The notes: generated from the sequence alone by a model not told the origin. Shown: positions 1 through 5,961, counted from the first letter of the stretch. The stretch is 20,261 bases of DNA from CAZALT01 sp964485515 (GCA_964485515.1 CAZALT010000050.1:1-20261), one strand, 5' to 3'. Numbers and translations: made by a program.

Positions 1-2
1 AG

Positions 3-128
3 GTCATCGAGCTCGTGCACCAGCTCCAGGGCCGCAGCGGCGTACGTCAGGTCGACGGGGCCAAGGTGGGCCTGGCCCACACCGTCGGCCGAGGCGCCAA
101 CGCCAGCGCCACAATCGTGACGGCCTGA
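3..128 (+). CDS. C-terminal end of a thiolase-family protein (partial)
   Basis: Only the last 41 codons and the TGA stop are present; the gene begins before the window. The peptide starts VIELVHQLQGRSGVRQVDGA and ends GRGANASATIVTA. The run ELV-x-QL-x-G, RQV-x-GA-x-VGLAH and a glycine-rich end resemble the C-terminus of thiolase or lipid-transfer (SCPx-type) acyl-CoA thiolases, where this part surrounds the final Gly-rich loop of the active-site domain. If that is right, it acts in acyl-CoA breakdown and is unrelated to translation. The active-site cysteine and histidines are outside the window, so catalytic competence cannot be judged. The assignment rests on a short C-terminal match recalled from the family. 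Confidence 0.6.
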   Translation, partial: VIELVHQLQGRSGVRQVDGAKVGLAHTVGRGANASATIVTA

Positions 129-147
129 TCCGACCCGAAACGGGCCG

Positions 148-194
148 AAATTGCGTGCATCCTCGCCGGAAGGCGGCGATGACCGACGCAATTT
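148..194. promoter_or_regulatory. 47-nt stem-loop between thiolase and infA
   Basis: A perfect 9-bp inverted repeat, AAATTGCGT (148-156) and ACGCAATTT (186-194), encloses a second stem. That stem pairs CATC (158-161) with GATG (178-181), then TCGCC (163-167) with GGCGG (172-176) around a GGAA loop of the GNRA type. The A-rich and T-rich ends would suit a bidirectional terminator, but no T-run follows on the plus strand. The right arm touches the -35 box of the proposed infA promoter, so an operator or leader role is also possible. Pairing is seen directly; function is inferred. Confidence 0.55.
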
Positions 195-222
195 GGGAAA
201 AAGACCTGGCCACCGCTACCAT
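193..222 (+). promoter_or_regulatory. Candidate infA operon promoter
   Basis: TTGGGA (193-198) and TACCAT (217-222) are separated by 18 bp. Each matches the housekeeping sigma consensus at 4 of 6 positions. Transcription would begin near 229, giving a leader of about 60 nt before infA. It is the best-placed candidate for the long ribosomal operon downstream. This is a consensus match only. Confidence 0.35.
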
Positions 223-285
223 CGTCCGTCGGCCCTGCGCGCCTTTGCGCGTGTGGCGCCGACTCACCGCAGGTATCACCGAAGG

Positions 286-519
286 TTGAAGACACTGGCA
301 AAGCCCAAGGAAGACGCGATCGTTCTCGAAGGAACGGTGCTCGAACCACTCCCGAACGCCATGTTCCGGGTGGAGCTCGACAACGGCCACAACGTGCTGG
401 CCCACATCTCCGGGAAGATGCGCATGCACTACATCCGCATCCTGCCCGGTGATCGCGTCCAGGTGGAGCTGACGCCGTACGACCTCACCCGCGGTCGAAT
501 CACCTACCGCTACAAGTAG
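286..519 (+). CDS. infA: Translation initiation factor IF-1
   Basis: IF-1 binds the 30S A site and helps IF-2 and IF-3 place initiator tRNA. The protein is a single S1-like OB fold, with EGTVLEPLPNAMFRVEL, GHNVLAHISGKMR and RILPGDRVQVELTPYDLTRG matching the family throughout. No ATG lies at the expected place. The TTG at 286 gives 77 residues beginning M-K-T-L-A-K-P-K. A CTG at 295 would give 74 residues beginning M-A-K-P-K, closer to the usual length, with GAAGG (281-285) 9 nt upstream. I list the TTG start because it is the commoner codon. An in-frame ATG at 151 falls inside the 47-nt stem-loop and adds non-homologous residues. The gene heads the alpha-type ribosomal operon. Confidence 0.95.
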   Translation: MKTLAKPKEDAIVLEGTVLEPLPNAMFRVELDNGHNVLAHISGKMRMHYIRILPGDRVQVELTPYDLTRGRITYRYK

Positions 520-551
520 CTCGTAGCACCAGCAACACAACCACAGAGGGA

Positions 552-627
552 CCGGAGGCTTCGCCCCCGGGACCACACCATGAGCGTCCGGCAACGAGCC
601 GGACCCGCCGGGGGGAATGCGCCCCGG
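552..627 (+). promoter_or_regulatory. Structured infA-rpmJ spacer with three hairpins
   Basis: The 143-bp spacer between infA and rpmJ contains three potential stem-loops in a row. The first pairs 552-559 with 563-570 (one A.C mismatch). The second is a perfect 7-bp stem, 586-592 with 598-604 (GTCCGGC, loop AACGA). The third is CCGGGG (608-613) with CCCCGG (622-627). None is followed by a T-run, so they do not look like terminators. Position and density suggest a leader or processing region upstream of rpmJ-rpsM-rpsK-rpsD-rpoA. In E. coli, S4 represses its operon by binding an RNA structure before rpsM; an equivalent here is only a hypothesis. Confidence 0.4.
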
Positions 628-662
628 TGCCCTGAATCCAACGAAGGATGGCATCAGGCGAG

Positions 663-776
663 ATGAAAGTACGTCCAAGCGTGAAGAAGATCTGCGAGAA
701 GTGCCGGGTGATCCGTCGCCACGGCCGCGTGCAGGTCATCTGCGAGAACCCCCGACACAAGCAGAGGCAAGGCTGA
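663..776 (+). CDS. rpmJ: 50S ribosomal protein L36
   Basis: This 37-residue protein starts MKVRPSVKKICEKCRVIRRH and ends ENPRHKQRQG. It is the smallest large-subunit protein and stabilises 23S rRNA folding. Cys11, Cys14, Cys27 and His32 form the zinc-binding C-plus version of the family, rather than the zinc-free form that some actinobacteria carry as a second copy for zinc starvation. The ATG at 663 has an AGG 4 nt upstream. The stop codon TGA (774-776) shares its last base with the ATG of rpsM (TGATG), which indicates translational coupling. Length and motifs match the family exactly. Confidence 0.97.
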   Translation: MKVRPSVKKICEKCRVIRRHGRVQVICENPRHKQRQG

Positions 777-1153
777 TGGCCCGTATCGCAGGTGTCGACA
801 TCCCCCGCGAGAAGCGGCTGGAGATCTCGCTGACCTATCTCTTCGGCATCGGCCGCACGATCGCACAGCAGATCTGCGCCGGCACCGACATCAACCCCTC
901 CACCCGGGTTCGCGACCTCACCGATGAAGAGGTCAACCGGATCCGTGCCTACATCGACCAGAACGTCCGCATCGAGGGCGATCTGCGTCGGGAGATCGAC
1001 CTCGACATCCGTCGCAAGATGGAGATCGGCTGCTACCAGGGCATCCGTCACCGCAAGGGTCTCCCGGTCCACGGTCAGCGCACGCAGACCAACGCCCGGA
1101 CCCGCAAGGGCCCGAAGAAGACCGTTGCCGGCAAGAAAAAAGTGAAGAAGTAG
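776..1153 (+). CDS. rpsM: 30S ribosomal protein S13
   Basis: S13 is 125 residues long. It sits at the head of the 30S subunit and contacts the P-site tRNA and the B1 bridges to L5. It begins MARIAGVDIPREKRLEISLT, followed by the helix-two-turns-helix region with YLFGIGRT. The C-terminal tail is rich in basic residues (HGQRTQTNARTRKGP, then KKKVKK), as expected for the tRNA-contacting extension. The reading frame stays open for 53 codons upstream, but the ATG at 776 is fixed by homology and by the one-base overlap with rpmJ. It is followed 10 bp later by rpsK. Confidence 0.98.
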   Translation: MARIAGVDIPREKRLEISLTYLFGIGRTIAQQICAGTDINPSTRVRDLTDEEVNRIRAYIDQNVRIEGDLRREIDLDIRRKMEIGCYQGIRHRKGLPVHGQRTQTNARTRKGPKKTVAGKKKVKK

Positions 1154-1163
1154 GGGATTCGAC

Positions 1164-1562
1164 ATGGCCAAGCCAGCAGCCGGCGGGCGTCGTCCCCGCC
1201 GCAAAGAACGCAAGAACGTCACCTACGGGGTGGCGCACATCAAGAGCTCGTTCAACAACACGATCGTGTCCATCACCGACCAGGACGGCAACGTGCTGTC
1301 GTGGGCGTCGGCGGGCAACGTCGGGTTCAAGGGCTCCCGCAAGTCCACGCCGTACGCGGCGCAGATGGCCGCCGAGGCCTGCGCCCGTCGGGCCATGGAG
1401 CACGGCGTCCGCAAGGTCGACGTGCTCGTCAAGGGTCCGGGTTCGGGTCGTGAGACCGCCATCCGGTCCATCCAGAACGCCGGCATCGAGGTGACCGGCA
1501 TCAAAGACGTCACGCCGGTGCCGCACAACGGGTGCCGCCAGCCGAAGCGACGGAGGGTCTGA
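1164..1562 (+). CDS. rpsK: 30S ribosomal protein S11
   Basis: S11 is 132 residues long and lies on the 30S platform next to the E-site mRNA. After a short basic N-terminal extension (KPAAGGRRPRRKERKN), the conserved core is clear: HIKSSFNNTIVSITD, SAGNVGFKGSRKSTPYAAQ and VKGPGSGRETAIRS, ending in PHNGCRQPKRRRV. The ATG at 1164 has AGGGG (1152-1156) upstream, overlapping the rpsM stop codon. The stop TGA (1560-1562) lies one base before rpsD. The operon order rpsM-rpsK-rpsD-rpoA-rplQ is the classical alpha operon. Confidence 0.98.
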   Translation: MAKPAAGGRRPRRKERKNVTYGVAHIKSSFNNTIVSITDQDGNVLSWASAGNVGFKGSRKSTPYAAQMAAEACARRAMEHGVRKVDVLVKGPGSGRETAIRSIQNAGIEVTGIKDVTPVPHNGCRQPKRRRV

Positions 1563-1563
1563 C

Positions 1564-2181
1564 ATGGCGCGATACACAGGACCTCGGGCGCGCGTCTCGC
1601 GCCGTCTCGGCACCAACATCTGGGGCACCAAGGGCGAAACCGTCGCCCTCGAGAAGCGCCCGTACCCGCCCGGTGAGCACGGCCGCACCCGCCGCCGTGG
1701 CAACCCGTCGGAGTACCTGCTCCAGCTCCAGGAGAAGCAGAAGGCGCGCTTCGCGTACGGCCTCTCCGAGAAGCAGTTCCGCAACCTCTACGAGGAAGCC
1801 AACCGCAAGGAAGGCGTCACCGGCGACAACATGCTCCGGTTCCTCGAGCTGCGCCTCGACAACGTGGTGTACCGGGCCGGTTGGTCCGCGACGCGTCCGC
1901 AGGCCCGCCAGTTCGTGGGTCACGGTCACATCTCGGTCAACGGCAAGCGGGTCGACATCCCCAGCTACCGGGTTCGCAAGGGCGACGTCATCACCCTGCG
2001 CGACAAGGCCCGCCAGTTGGTCGTCATCCAGTGGAACCGCGACATGCTCGACCGTTCCGCCCCCGCTTGGCTCGAGCTCGGCGACGACAACTACGCCGTC
2101 ACCGTCCTCGACCTCCCCATCCGTGAGCAGATCGACGTTCCAGTGCGCGAGCAGCTGATCGTCGAGCTCTACTCCAAGTGA
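1564..2181 (+). CDS. rpsD: 30S ribosomal protein S4
   Basis: S4 is 205 residues long. It is a primary 16S rRNA binder that nucleates 30S body assembly and helps form the mRNA entry channel. The N-terminal region (MARYTGPRARVSRRLGTNIW) is followed by the S4 RNA-binding domain around residues 95-160, with LRLDNVVYRAG and RQFVGHGHISVNGKRVDIPS. There are no cysteines, so it is the zinc-free form of S4, unlike the zinc-binding L36 in the same operon. A strong GGAGGG (1552-1557), lying inside the end of rpsK, precedes the ATG by 6 nt. In other bacteria S4 represses its own operon; I see no proven binding site here, but the infA-rpmJ spacer is a candidate. Confidence 0.98.
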   Translation: MARYTGPRARVSRRLGTNIWGTKGETVALEKRPYPPGEHGRTRRRGNPSEYLLQLQEKQKARFAYGLSEKQFRNLYEEANRKEGVTGDNMLRFLELRLDNVVYRAGWSATRPQARQFVGHGHISVNGKRVDIPSYRVRKGDVITLRDKARQLVVIQWNRDMLDRSAPAWLELGDDNYAVTVLDLPIREQIDVPVREQLIVELYSK

Positions 2182-2222
2182 TCTCCGCCCCCGGCACCGC
2201 AACCCTTTCGAGGTAGAAGCCA

Positions 2223-3161
2223 ATGCTCGTCATGCAGCGTCCGAAGGTCGAAGCCCTGTCCGAAGAAGAGGGGAACCGTCAGCTGTTCGCAGTCGGTCCA
2301 CTCGAGCCCGGATTCGGCCACACCATCGGCAACTCGCTCCGCCGCACCCTCCTGTCGTCGATCCCCGGCGCAGCGGTCACCCAGGTGCGCTTCGACGACG
2401 CCCTCCACGAGTTCGACACCATCAAGGGTGTCACCGAGGACGTCACCGACATCATCTTGAACCTCAAGGACCTCGTGCTCGTCGCCTACGGCGACGAACC
2501 CATCACGCTTCGCCTCGATGTGAAGGGCGCCCGTGATGTCACGGCCGCCGACATCTCGGCGAGCTCCGATGTCGAGATCCTCAACGGCGACCTCCACATC
2601 GCCACGCTGAACGGCTCCGGCTCGCTCGCGCTCGACATCACCGTCGACCGCGGCGTCGGCTACGCATCGGCCGACAAGAACAAGACGTCGAGCACCATCG
2701 GCGTCATCCCGGTCGACTCGGTGTTCTCGCCGGTGCGTCGGGTTGCCTTCTCGGTCGTGCCCACCCGCGTCGAGCACGCCACCAGCTACGACCGCCTCGA
2801 GCTCGACATCGAGACCGACGGCTCCATCACCCCTCGTGAGGCGCTCGCCTCGGCTGGCGCCACGCTCCAGTCGCTGGCGCAGCTCGTCGCCGAGATGAGC
2901 GATGAGCCCCAGGGCCTCGAGCTGGGTGAGGTCGGCGTCGCCGCGGTCGGGTCACCCGACCTCGAACTGCCCATCGAGGACCTCGATCTCTCCGAGCGTC
3001 CCCGGAACTGCCTGAAGCGGGCCCAGGTCAACACCATCGGTGAGCTCCTCGAGAAGACCGACGACGACCTGCTCGCCATCACCAACTTCGGGCAGAAGTC
3101 GCTCGACGAGGTGATCCAGAAGCTCGACGAGCGCGGTCTTTCGCTCAACCGTCGGGACTGA
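2223..3161 (+). CDS. rpoA: DNA-directed RNA polymerase subunit alpha
   Basis: The alpha subunit is 312 residues long. It dimerises to scaffold assembly of beta and beta-prime and contacts UP elements and activators. The N-terminal assembly domain carries GFGHTIGNSLRRTLLSSIPG (about residues 30-50), and an insert domain follows. An acidic linker leads to the C-terminal domain from about residue 255, with RPRNCLKRAQVNTIGELL, ITNFGQKSLDEV and RGLSL. Arg259, Asn262 and Lys265 correspond to E. coli R265, N268 and K271, the DNA-contacting residues, so UP-element binding should be retained. GAGGT lies upstream of the ATG at 2223; an in-frame ATG at 2232 is a less likely start. A 41-bp gap separates it from rpsD. 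Confidence 0.98.
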   Translation: MLVMQRPKVEALSEEEGNRQLFAVGPLEPGFGHTIGNSLRRTLLSSIPGAAVTQVRFDDALHEFDTIKGVTEDVTDIILNLKDLVLVAYGDEPITLRLDVKGARDVTAADISASSDVEILNGDLHIATLNGSGSLALDITVDRGVGYASADKNKTSSTIGVIPVDSVFSPVRRVAFSVVPTRVEHATSYDRLELDIETDGSITPREALASAGATLQSLAQLVAEMSDEPQGLELGEVGVAAVGSPDLELPIEDLDLSERPRNCLKRAQVNTIGELLEKTDDDLLAITNFGQKSLDEVIQKLDERGLSLNRRD

Positions 3162-3172
3162 GGAGAACTGAC

Positions 3173-3526
3173 ATGCCTGCAACTCCCCGCAAGTCCAAGC
3201 GCTTCGGCGGCAGCTCGTCGCACCAGCGCCTCATGATGGCGAACCTTGCCGCGTCGTTGTTCGCCGCCGAGGGCATCGTCACCACCGAGGCCAAGGCCAA
3301 GGCCATCCGCCCCGTCGCCGAGAAGCTCATCACCAAGGCCAAGAAGGGCGGTCTGCACAACCACCGCCAGGTCGTGGCCTTCCTGGGCGACAAGGAGATG
3401 GCGGCGAAGCTGTTCGAGGACATCGGTCCTCGCTACGCCGAGCGCCCGGGTGGCTACACCCGCATCCTCAAGATGGGTCCCCGTCAGGGCGACAACGCTC
3501 CGATGGCTCGCATCGAGCTCGTCTAG
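3173..3526 (+). CDS. rplQ: 50S ribosomal protein L17
   Basis: L17 is 117 residues long, the short bacterial form without a C-terminal extension. It lies near the peptide tunnel exit. The family blocks are FGGSSSHQRLMMANLAASLFAAEGIVTTEAKAK (in two parts), the KLITKAKKG segment, and GGYTRILKMGPRQGDNAPMARIELV at the C-terminus. The ATG at 3173 follows the rpoA stop by 11 bp, with AGGAG (3161-3165) overlapping that stop. It is the last gene of the operon, followed by hairpins and a strong terminator. Confidence 0.98.
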   Translation: MPATPRKSKRFGGSSSHQRLMMANLAASLFAAEGIVTTEAKAKAIRPVAEKLITKAKKGGLHNHRQVVAFLGDKEMAAKLFEDIGPRYAERPGGYTRILKMGPRQGDNAPMARIELV

Positions 3527-3528
3527 TT

Positions 3529-3584
3529 TCGGGCTCAGCTCGGTCGAAGCTCACAGCTTCGCTCGTTCACCTCGCCAGGTGAGC
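3529..3584 (+). repeat. 3' region of rplQ: two hairpins and motif shared with other 3' flanks
   Basis: CGAAGCT (3545-3551) and AGCTTCG (3555-3561) form a perfect 7-bp stem with a CAC loop. TCACCT (3567-3572) and AGGTGA (3577-3582) form a second stem, extendable to 8 pairs with one wobble. The stretch also holds TCGGGCTCAG (3529-3538), repeated exactly after the encapsulin gene (5859-5868). CAGCTCGGTCG (3536-3546) and TCGCTCGTTC (3559-3568) are repeated exactly and in the same order after the glmS-like gene (11817-11827 and 11830-11839). Confidence 0.5.
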
Positions 3585-3595
3585 ATCAGAACCAC

Positions 3596-3634
3596 GAGAG
3601 GGCCTGACCGTTTGGTCGGGCCCTCTCTCGTTTT
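3596..3634 (+). terminator. Intrinsic terminator of the infA-rplQ operon
   Basis: A 14-bp GC-rich stem pairs 3596-3609 with 3614-3627 around a GTTT loop, with a single T.G wobble. It is followed by TCG and TTTT (3631-3634). This is a textbook rho-independent terminator and separates the ribosomal operon from truA. Confidence 0.9.
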
Positions 3635-3641
3635 CCGAGTG

Positions 3642-3653
3642 CACGACGTCGTG
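3642..3653. promoter_or_regulatory. Perfect 12-bp palindrome upstream of truA
   Basis: CACGACGTCGTG is fully self-complementary. It ends 13 bp before the truA GTG, just after the terminator. It could be an operator for truA and the genes behind it, or chance in GC-rich DNA. No clear -10 box is associated with it. Confidence 0.25.
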
Positions 3654-3666
3654 GCAGGGTGTCGCC

Positions 3667-4506
3667 GTGGATGAAGAGCCCTCGATCGAGACGGTGCGGG
3701 TGCGGATGACGGTGGCCTACGACGGGTTGCCGTACCACGGGTTCGCGCGCAACGACGGGGTGGTCACCGTGGCCGGCACGCTCGAAGCGGTCCTCGCCCA
3801 GCTCCTCCACCATCGGATCGAGTTGGCCGTCGGTGGGCGCACCGATCGTGGTGTGCACGGCTGGGGTCAGGTCGTGAGCTTTGACGCCCCCGTCGAGCGA
3901 CTCGACGTGGGCAAGCTCCGGCGGGGCGTGAACCGCTTGTGCGGGCCCACGATCGTCGCCCGTTCGATCGAGACCACCGACAACGACTTCGATGCCCGGT
4001 TCTCGGCCACGTCGCGCACGTATCGCTACACGGTGCTCAACCGACCCGTGCCCGACCCGTTCCTCGCCGCCACGACCTGGTGGGTGGACCTCCCGCTCGA
4101 CATCCATGCCCTGCGCCTGGCCAGCGACCCCCTCATCGGGCTCCACGACTTCTCGGCGTTCTGCCGTCGGCCCAAGCCCACACGCGCCGAGCGGGCGGGA
4201 GAGGTCGAGCTGTCGCCCCCGACCATGATGCGTCGAATCCACCGGGCGAGCTGGACCGATCTCGGCGACGGTGTGCTGCGCTTCGAGATCACCGGGTCGG
4301 CGTTCTGCCAGCAGATGGTGAGGTCGATCGTCGGCACGATCGTCGACATGGGTATCGGGCGCAAGACGGCGGGCGAGATGATGGGGATCCTGGCCGGCCG
4401 CGACCGAGCCGCGGCAGGCAACCTCGCCCCACCCCATGGTCTGTGCCTGTGGAAGGTCGGCTACGGAGATGCGCGACCCACGTCACGAAGCGGCCGAACT
4501 GGGTAG
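3667..4506 (+). CDS. truA: tRNA pseudouridine(38-40) synthase
   Basis: TruA converts uridines 38, 39 and 40 of the tRNA anticodon stem-loop to pseudouridine. It is 279 residues long, within the family range. The N-terminal strand reads VRMTVAYDGLPYHGFARN. The catalytic aspartate is Asp60 in GGRTDRGVHGWGQVVSFD, where most family members have GRTDAGVHA. RTYRYTVLNRP, LHDFSAFCRR, FEITGSAFCQQMVRSIVGT and the closing APPHGLCLWKVGY are all present. The GTG at 3667 is the first start giving the family N-terminus, with AGGG about 7 nt upstream. truA often follows rplQ; here the operon terminator separates them. The encapsulated ferritin gene begins 50 bp downstream, so it may be co-transcribed. Confidence 0.95.
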   Translation: MDEEPSIETVRVRMTVAYDGLPYHGFARNDGVVTVAGTLEAVLAQLLHHRIELAVGGRTDRGVHGWGQVVSFDAPVERLDVGKLRRGVNRLCGPTIVARSIETTDNDFDARFSATSRTYRYTVLNRPVPDPFLAATTWWVDLPLDIHALRLASDPLIGLHDFSAFCRRPKPTRAERAGEVELSPPTMMRRIHRASWTDLGDGVLRFEITGSAFCQQMVRSIVGTIVDMGIGRKTAGEMMGILAGRDRAAAGNLAPPHGLCLWKVGYGDARPTSRSGRTG

Positions 4507-4556
4507 GTTTGCTGCCATCCCGGCCACAACCCCTCCCGACAGGTACCGGCACCTCC

Positions 4557-4937
4557 ATGAGCAGCGAGAACCTCCACGAGTCCGCCGATGCGCTGTCCGA
4601 CGTCGTCGTCGATCGGCACCGGGCGATCGTGTCGATCATGGAAGAGCTCGAGGCGGTCGATTGGTACGACCAGCGGGTGCAAGCCACCACCGACACCGAC
4701 CTCGCCGAGATCCTCGCCCACAACCGCGACGAGGAGAAGGAGCACGCGGCGATGGTCATCGAGTGGCTCCGTCGGAACGATCCCGTCTTCGACGATCAGC
4801 TCCGCACCTATCTCTTCACCGACGGCAAGGTCCTCGCCGTCGAGGGTCGATCCGAGTCGGCCGAAACCGACGACCCCACCCGGACGTCGGCGTCGGTGGG
4901 CAGCCTGGGCATCGGCAGCCTGCGTGGATCGACCTGA
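4557..4937 (+). CDS. Encapsulated ferritin-like protein (encapsulin cargo)
   Basis: This 126-residue protein matches the EncFtn family, which oxidises Fe(II) and delivers mineral iron to the interior of an encapsulin shell. Its two-helix core holds HRAIVSIMEELEAVDWYDQR and HNRDEEKEHAAMVIEWLRR. By alignment with my memory of Rhodospirillum rubrum EncFtn, the ferroxidase residues Glu32, Glu62 and His65 correspond to Glu30, Glu60 and His63 here; Trp36 and Tyr37 are also conserved. RTYLFTDGKVLAVEG follows, then a Ser/Thr/Asp-rich flexible linker and the C-terminal loading peptide GSLGIGSLRGST, the signal that docks cargo on the inner shell. The ATG at 4557 gives the family N-terminus; its ribosome-binding site is weak. 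TAGGTT at 4504-4509 is a possible -10 box. The shell gene follows 103 bp later. Confidence 0.93.
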   Translation: MSSENLHESADALSDVVVDRHRAIVSIMEELEAVDWYDQRVQATTDTDLAEILAHNRDEEKEHAAMVIEWLRRNDPVFDDQLRTYLFTDGKVLAVEGRSESAETDDPTRTSASVGSLGIGSLRGST

Positions 4938-4987
4938 GCGGTGGGCCTCCGACGACCCGGCCCCGACACGTGACCACGAGAAGAACC

Positions 4988-5044
4988 ATGATGCCGAGCA
5001 CCCCCACGTCAAGCACTCCAGAAGGAAACGAGAGAACCCGATGA
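4988..5044 (+). CDS. Possible 18-residue leader peptide before encapsulin
   Basis: A short ORF (MMPSTPTSSTPEGNERTR) begins at the first of two adjacent ATGs. It ends with a TGA that overlaps the encapsulin ATG as ATGA (5041-5044), the arrangement typical of coupled genes. A weak GAGAAG lies upstream, and the encapsulin ribosome-binding region (GAAGGAAA) lies inside the ORF. Many of its codons (TCA, ACT, CCA, GGA, AGA, CGA) are unlike the GC-ending codons of the neighbours. It may be a fortuitous frame or a leader controlling shell output relative to cargo. No family is recognised. Confidence 0.2.
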   Translation: MMPSTPTSSTPEGNERTR

Positions 5045-5844
5045 ACCACCTGCTCCGCGAGAGGGCACCCATCAGCGACAAGGGCTGGGCCGAGATCGAG
5101 CAAGAGGCGACGCGCACGCTCACGAACTTCCTGGCCGGGCGCAAGCTCATCGAGCTCTCCGGACCGCACGGCTGGGAGAAGTCCTCCGTGCCCACCGGTC
5201 GCGCCGAGGTCGTCGGCTCGATGCAGGACGGCGCGGTCCGTGCCCGGGTCCGCAAGGTGCAGCCGCTGATCGAGCTGCGCACACCCTTCACCGTGTCGCG
5301 CGAGGAGCTCGAGGCCATCGACCTGGGTGCCTGCGACGCCGACCTCGAATCCGTGATCGACGCGGCCAAGGCAGCCGCGCTCGCCGAGGACACCGCCGTG
5401 TTCCACGGCTTCGCCGAGGGCGGCATCGTCGGCCTCATCGACGCGTCGCCGCACGAGCCCGTGCAGATCACGACGGACTACGAGGACTACCCGAAGTTCG
5501 TGGCTCACGCCATGGCGCGCCTCCAAGATGCCGGCGTCGAAGGGCCCTTCGCCATCGCCCTCGGCCCGCGCTGCTACCGGGGCGTCATGGAGGAGTCCGA
5601 GATGGGCGGCTACCCGGTGCTCGAGCACCTGCGGCTCATCCTGGGCGGTCAGATCCTGCGCGCCCCCGCCGTCGACGGCGCCGTCGTGGTCAGCCTGCGC
5701 GGCGGCGACTTCGAGATCGTCAGCGGCCAGGACTTCTCCATCGGCTACCTCGACCACACCACCGAGACGGTCGACCTCTACATCGAAGAGACCCTCACCG
5801 TGCAGATCTGCTCACCAGAAGCCGCGATCCACTTGACCTATTGA
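5041..5844 (+). CDS. Family 1 encapsulin shell protein
   Basis: This 267-residue protein has the HK97-like fold of family 1 encapsulins (linocin M18/CFP29 type), which self-assemble into icosahedral protein compartments. Length and sequence agree throughout. The N-terminal arm and helix MNHLLRERAPISDKGWAEIE line the inner surface and bind cargo peptides. FLAGRKLIELSGPHGWEKSSVPTGR in the elongated-loop region follows. EDTAVFHGFAEGGIVGLID, then GPRCYRGVMEESEMGGYPVLEHL and the C-terminal SIGYLDHTTETVDLYIEETL complete the P and A domains. With the EncFtn gene upstream it forms an iron-storage nanocompartment in the cytoplasm. GAAGGAAA about 14 nt upstream is the best ribosome-binding site. No peroxidase or other cargo gene is in the window. 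Confidence 0.96.
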   Translation: MNHLLRERAPISDKGWAEIEQEATRTLTNFLAGRKLIELSGPHGWEKSSVPTGRAEVVGSMQDGAVRARVRKVQPLIELRTPFTVSREELEAIDLGACDADLESVIDAAKAAALAEDTAVFHGFAEGGIVGLIDASPHEPVQITTDYEDYPKFVAHAMARLQDAGVEGPFAIALGPRCYRGVMEESEMGGYPVLEHLRLILGGQILRAPAVDGAVVVSLRGGDFEIVSGQDFSIGYLDHTTETVDLYIEETLTVQICSPEAAIHLTY

Positions 5845-5863
5845 GTCTCGGGTGAGTCTCGGG
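5842..5863 (+). repeat. Tandem 11-bp repeat over the encapsulin stop codon
   Basis: TGAGTCTCGGG occurs twice with no gap (5842-5852 and 5853-5863). The first copy contains the TGA stop of the encapsulin gene. The second runs into CTCAG, completing the TCGGGCTCAG motif also found after rplQ. It is probably a local duplication in the 3' flank. Confidence 0.7.
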
Positions 5864-5961
5864 CTCAGGGCTCGCCAGCCGTGGCTGTTGACGACCAGCG
5901 GGGGTCCGGGGGCGGCAGGCCCTGGGAACGGGGTGCATCCCTGAGCACGAAACCCCGCGAG

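Noticed and set aside
151..285. N-terminal extension of infA from an in-frame ATG
   Set aside because: IF-1 homology begins near codon 48 of that frame, the extension is not IF-1-like, and it crosses the stem-loop and promoter candidate.
586..604. Intrinsic terminator after infA
   Set aside because: The stem is good but no T-run follows, and the operon clearly continues into rpmJ.
5852..5944. 30-codon ORF after the encapsulin gene
   Set aside because: Starts at a GTG inside the tandem repeat, without a ribosome-binding site, and encodes a Gly/Pro-rich peptide with no resemblance to known proteins.
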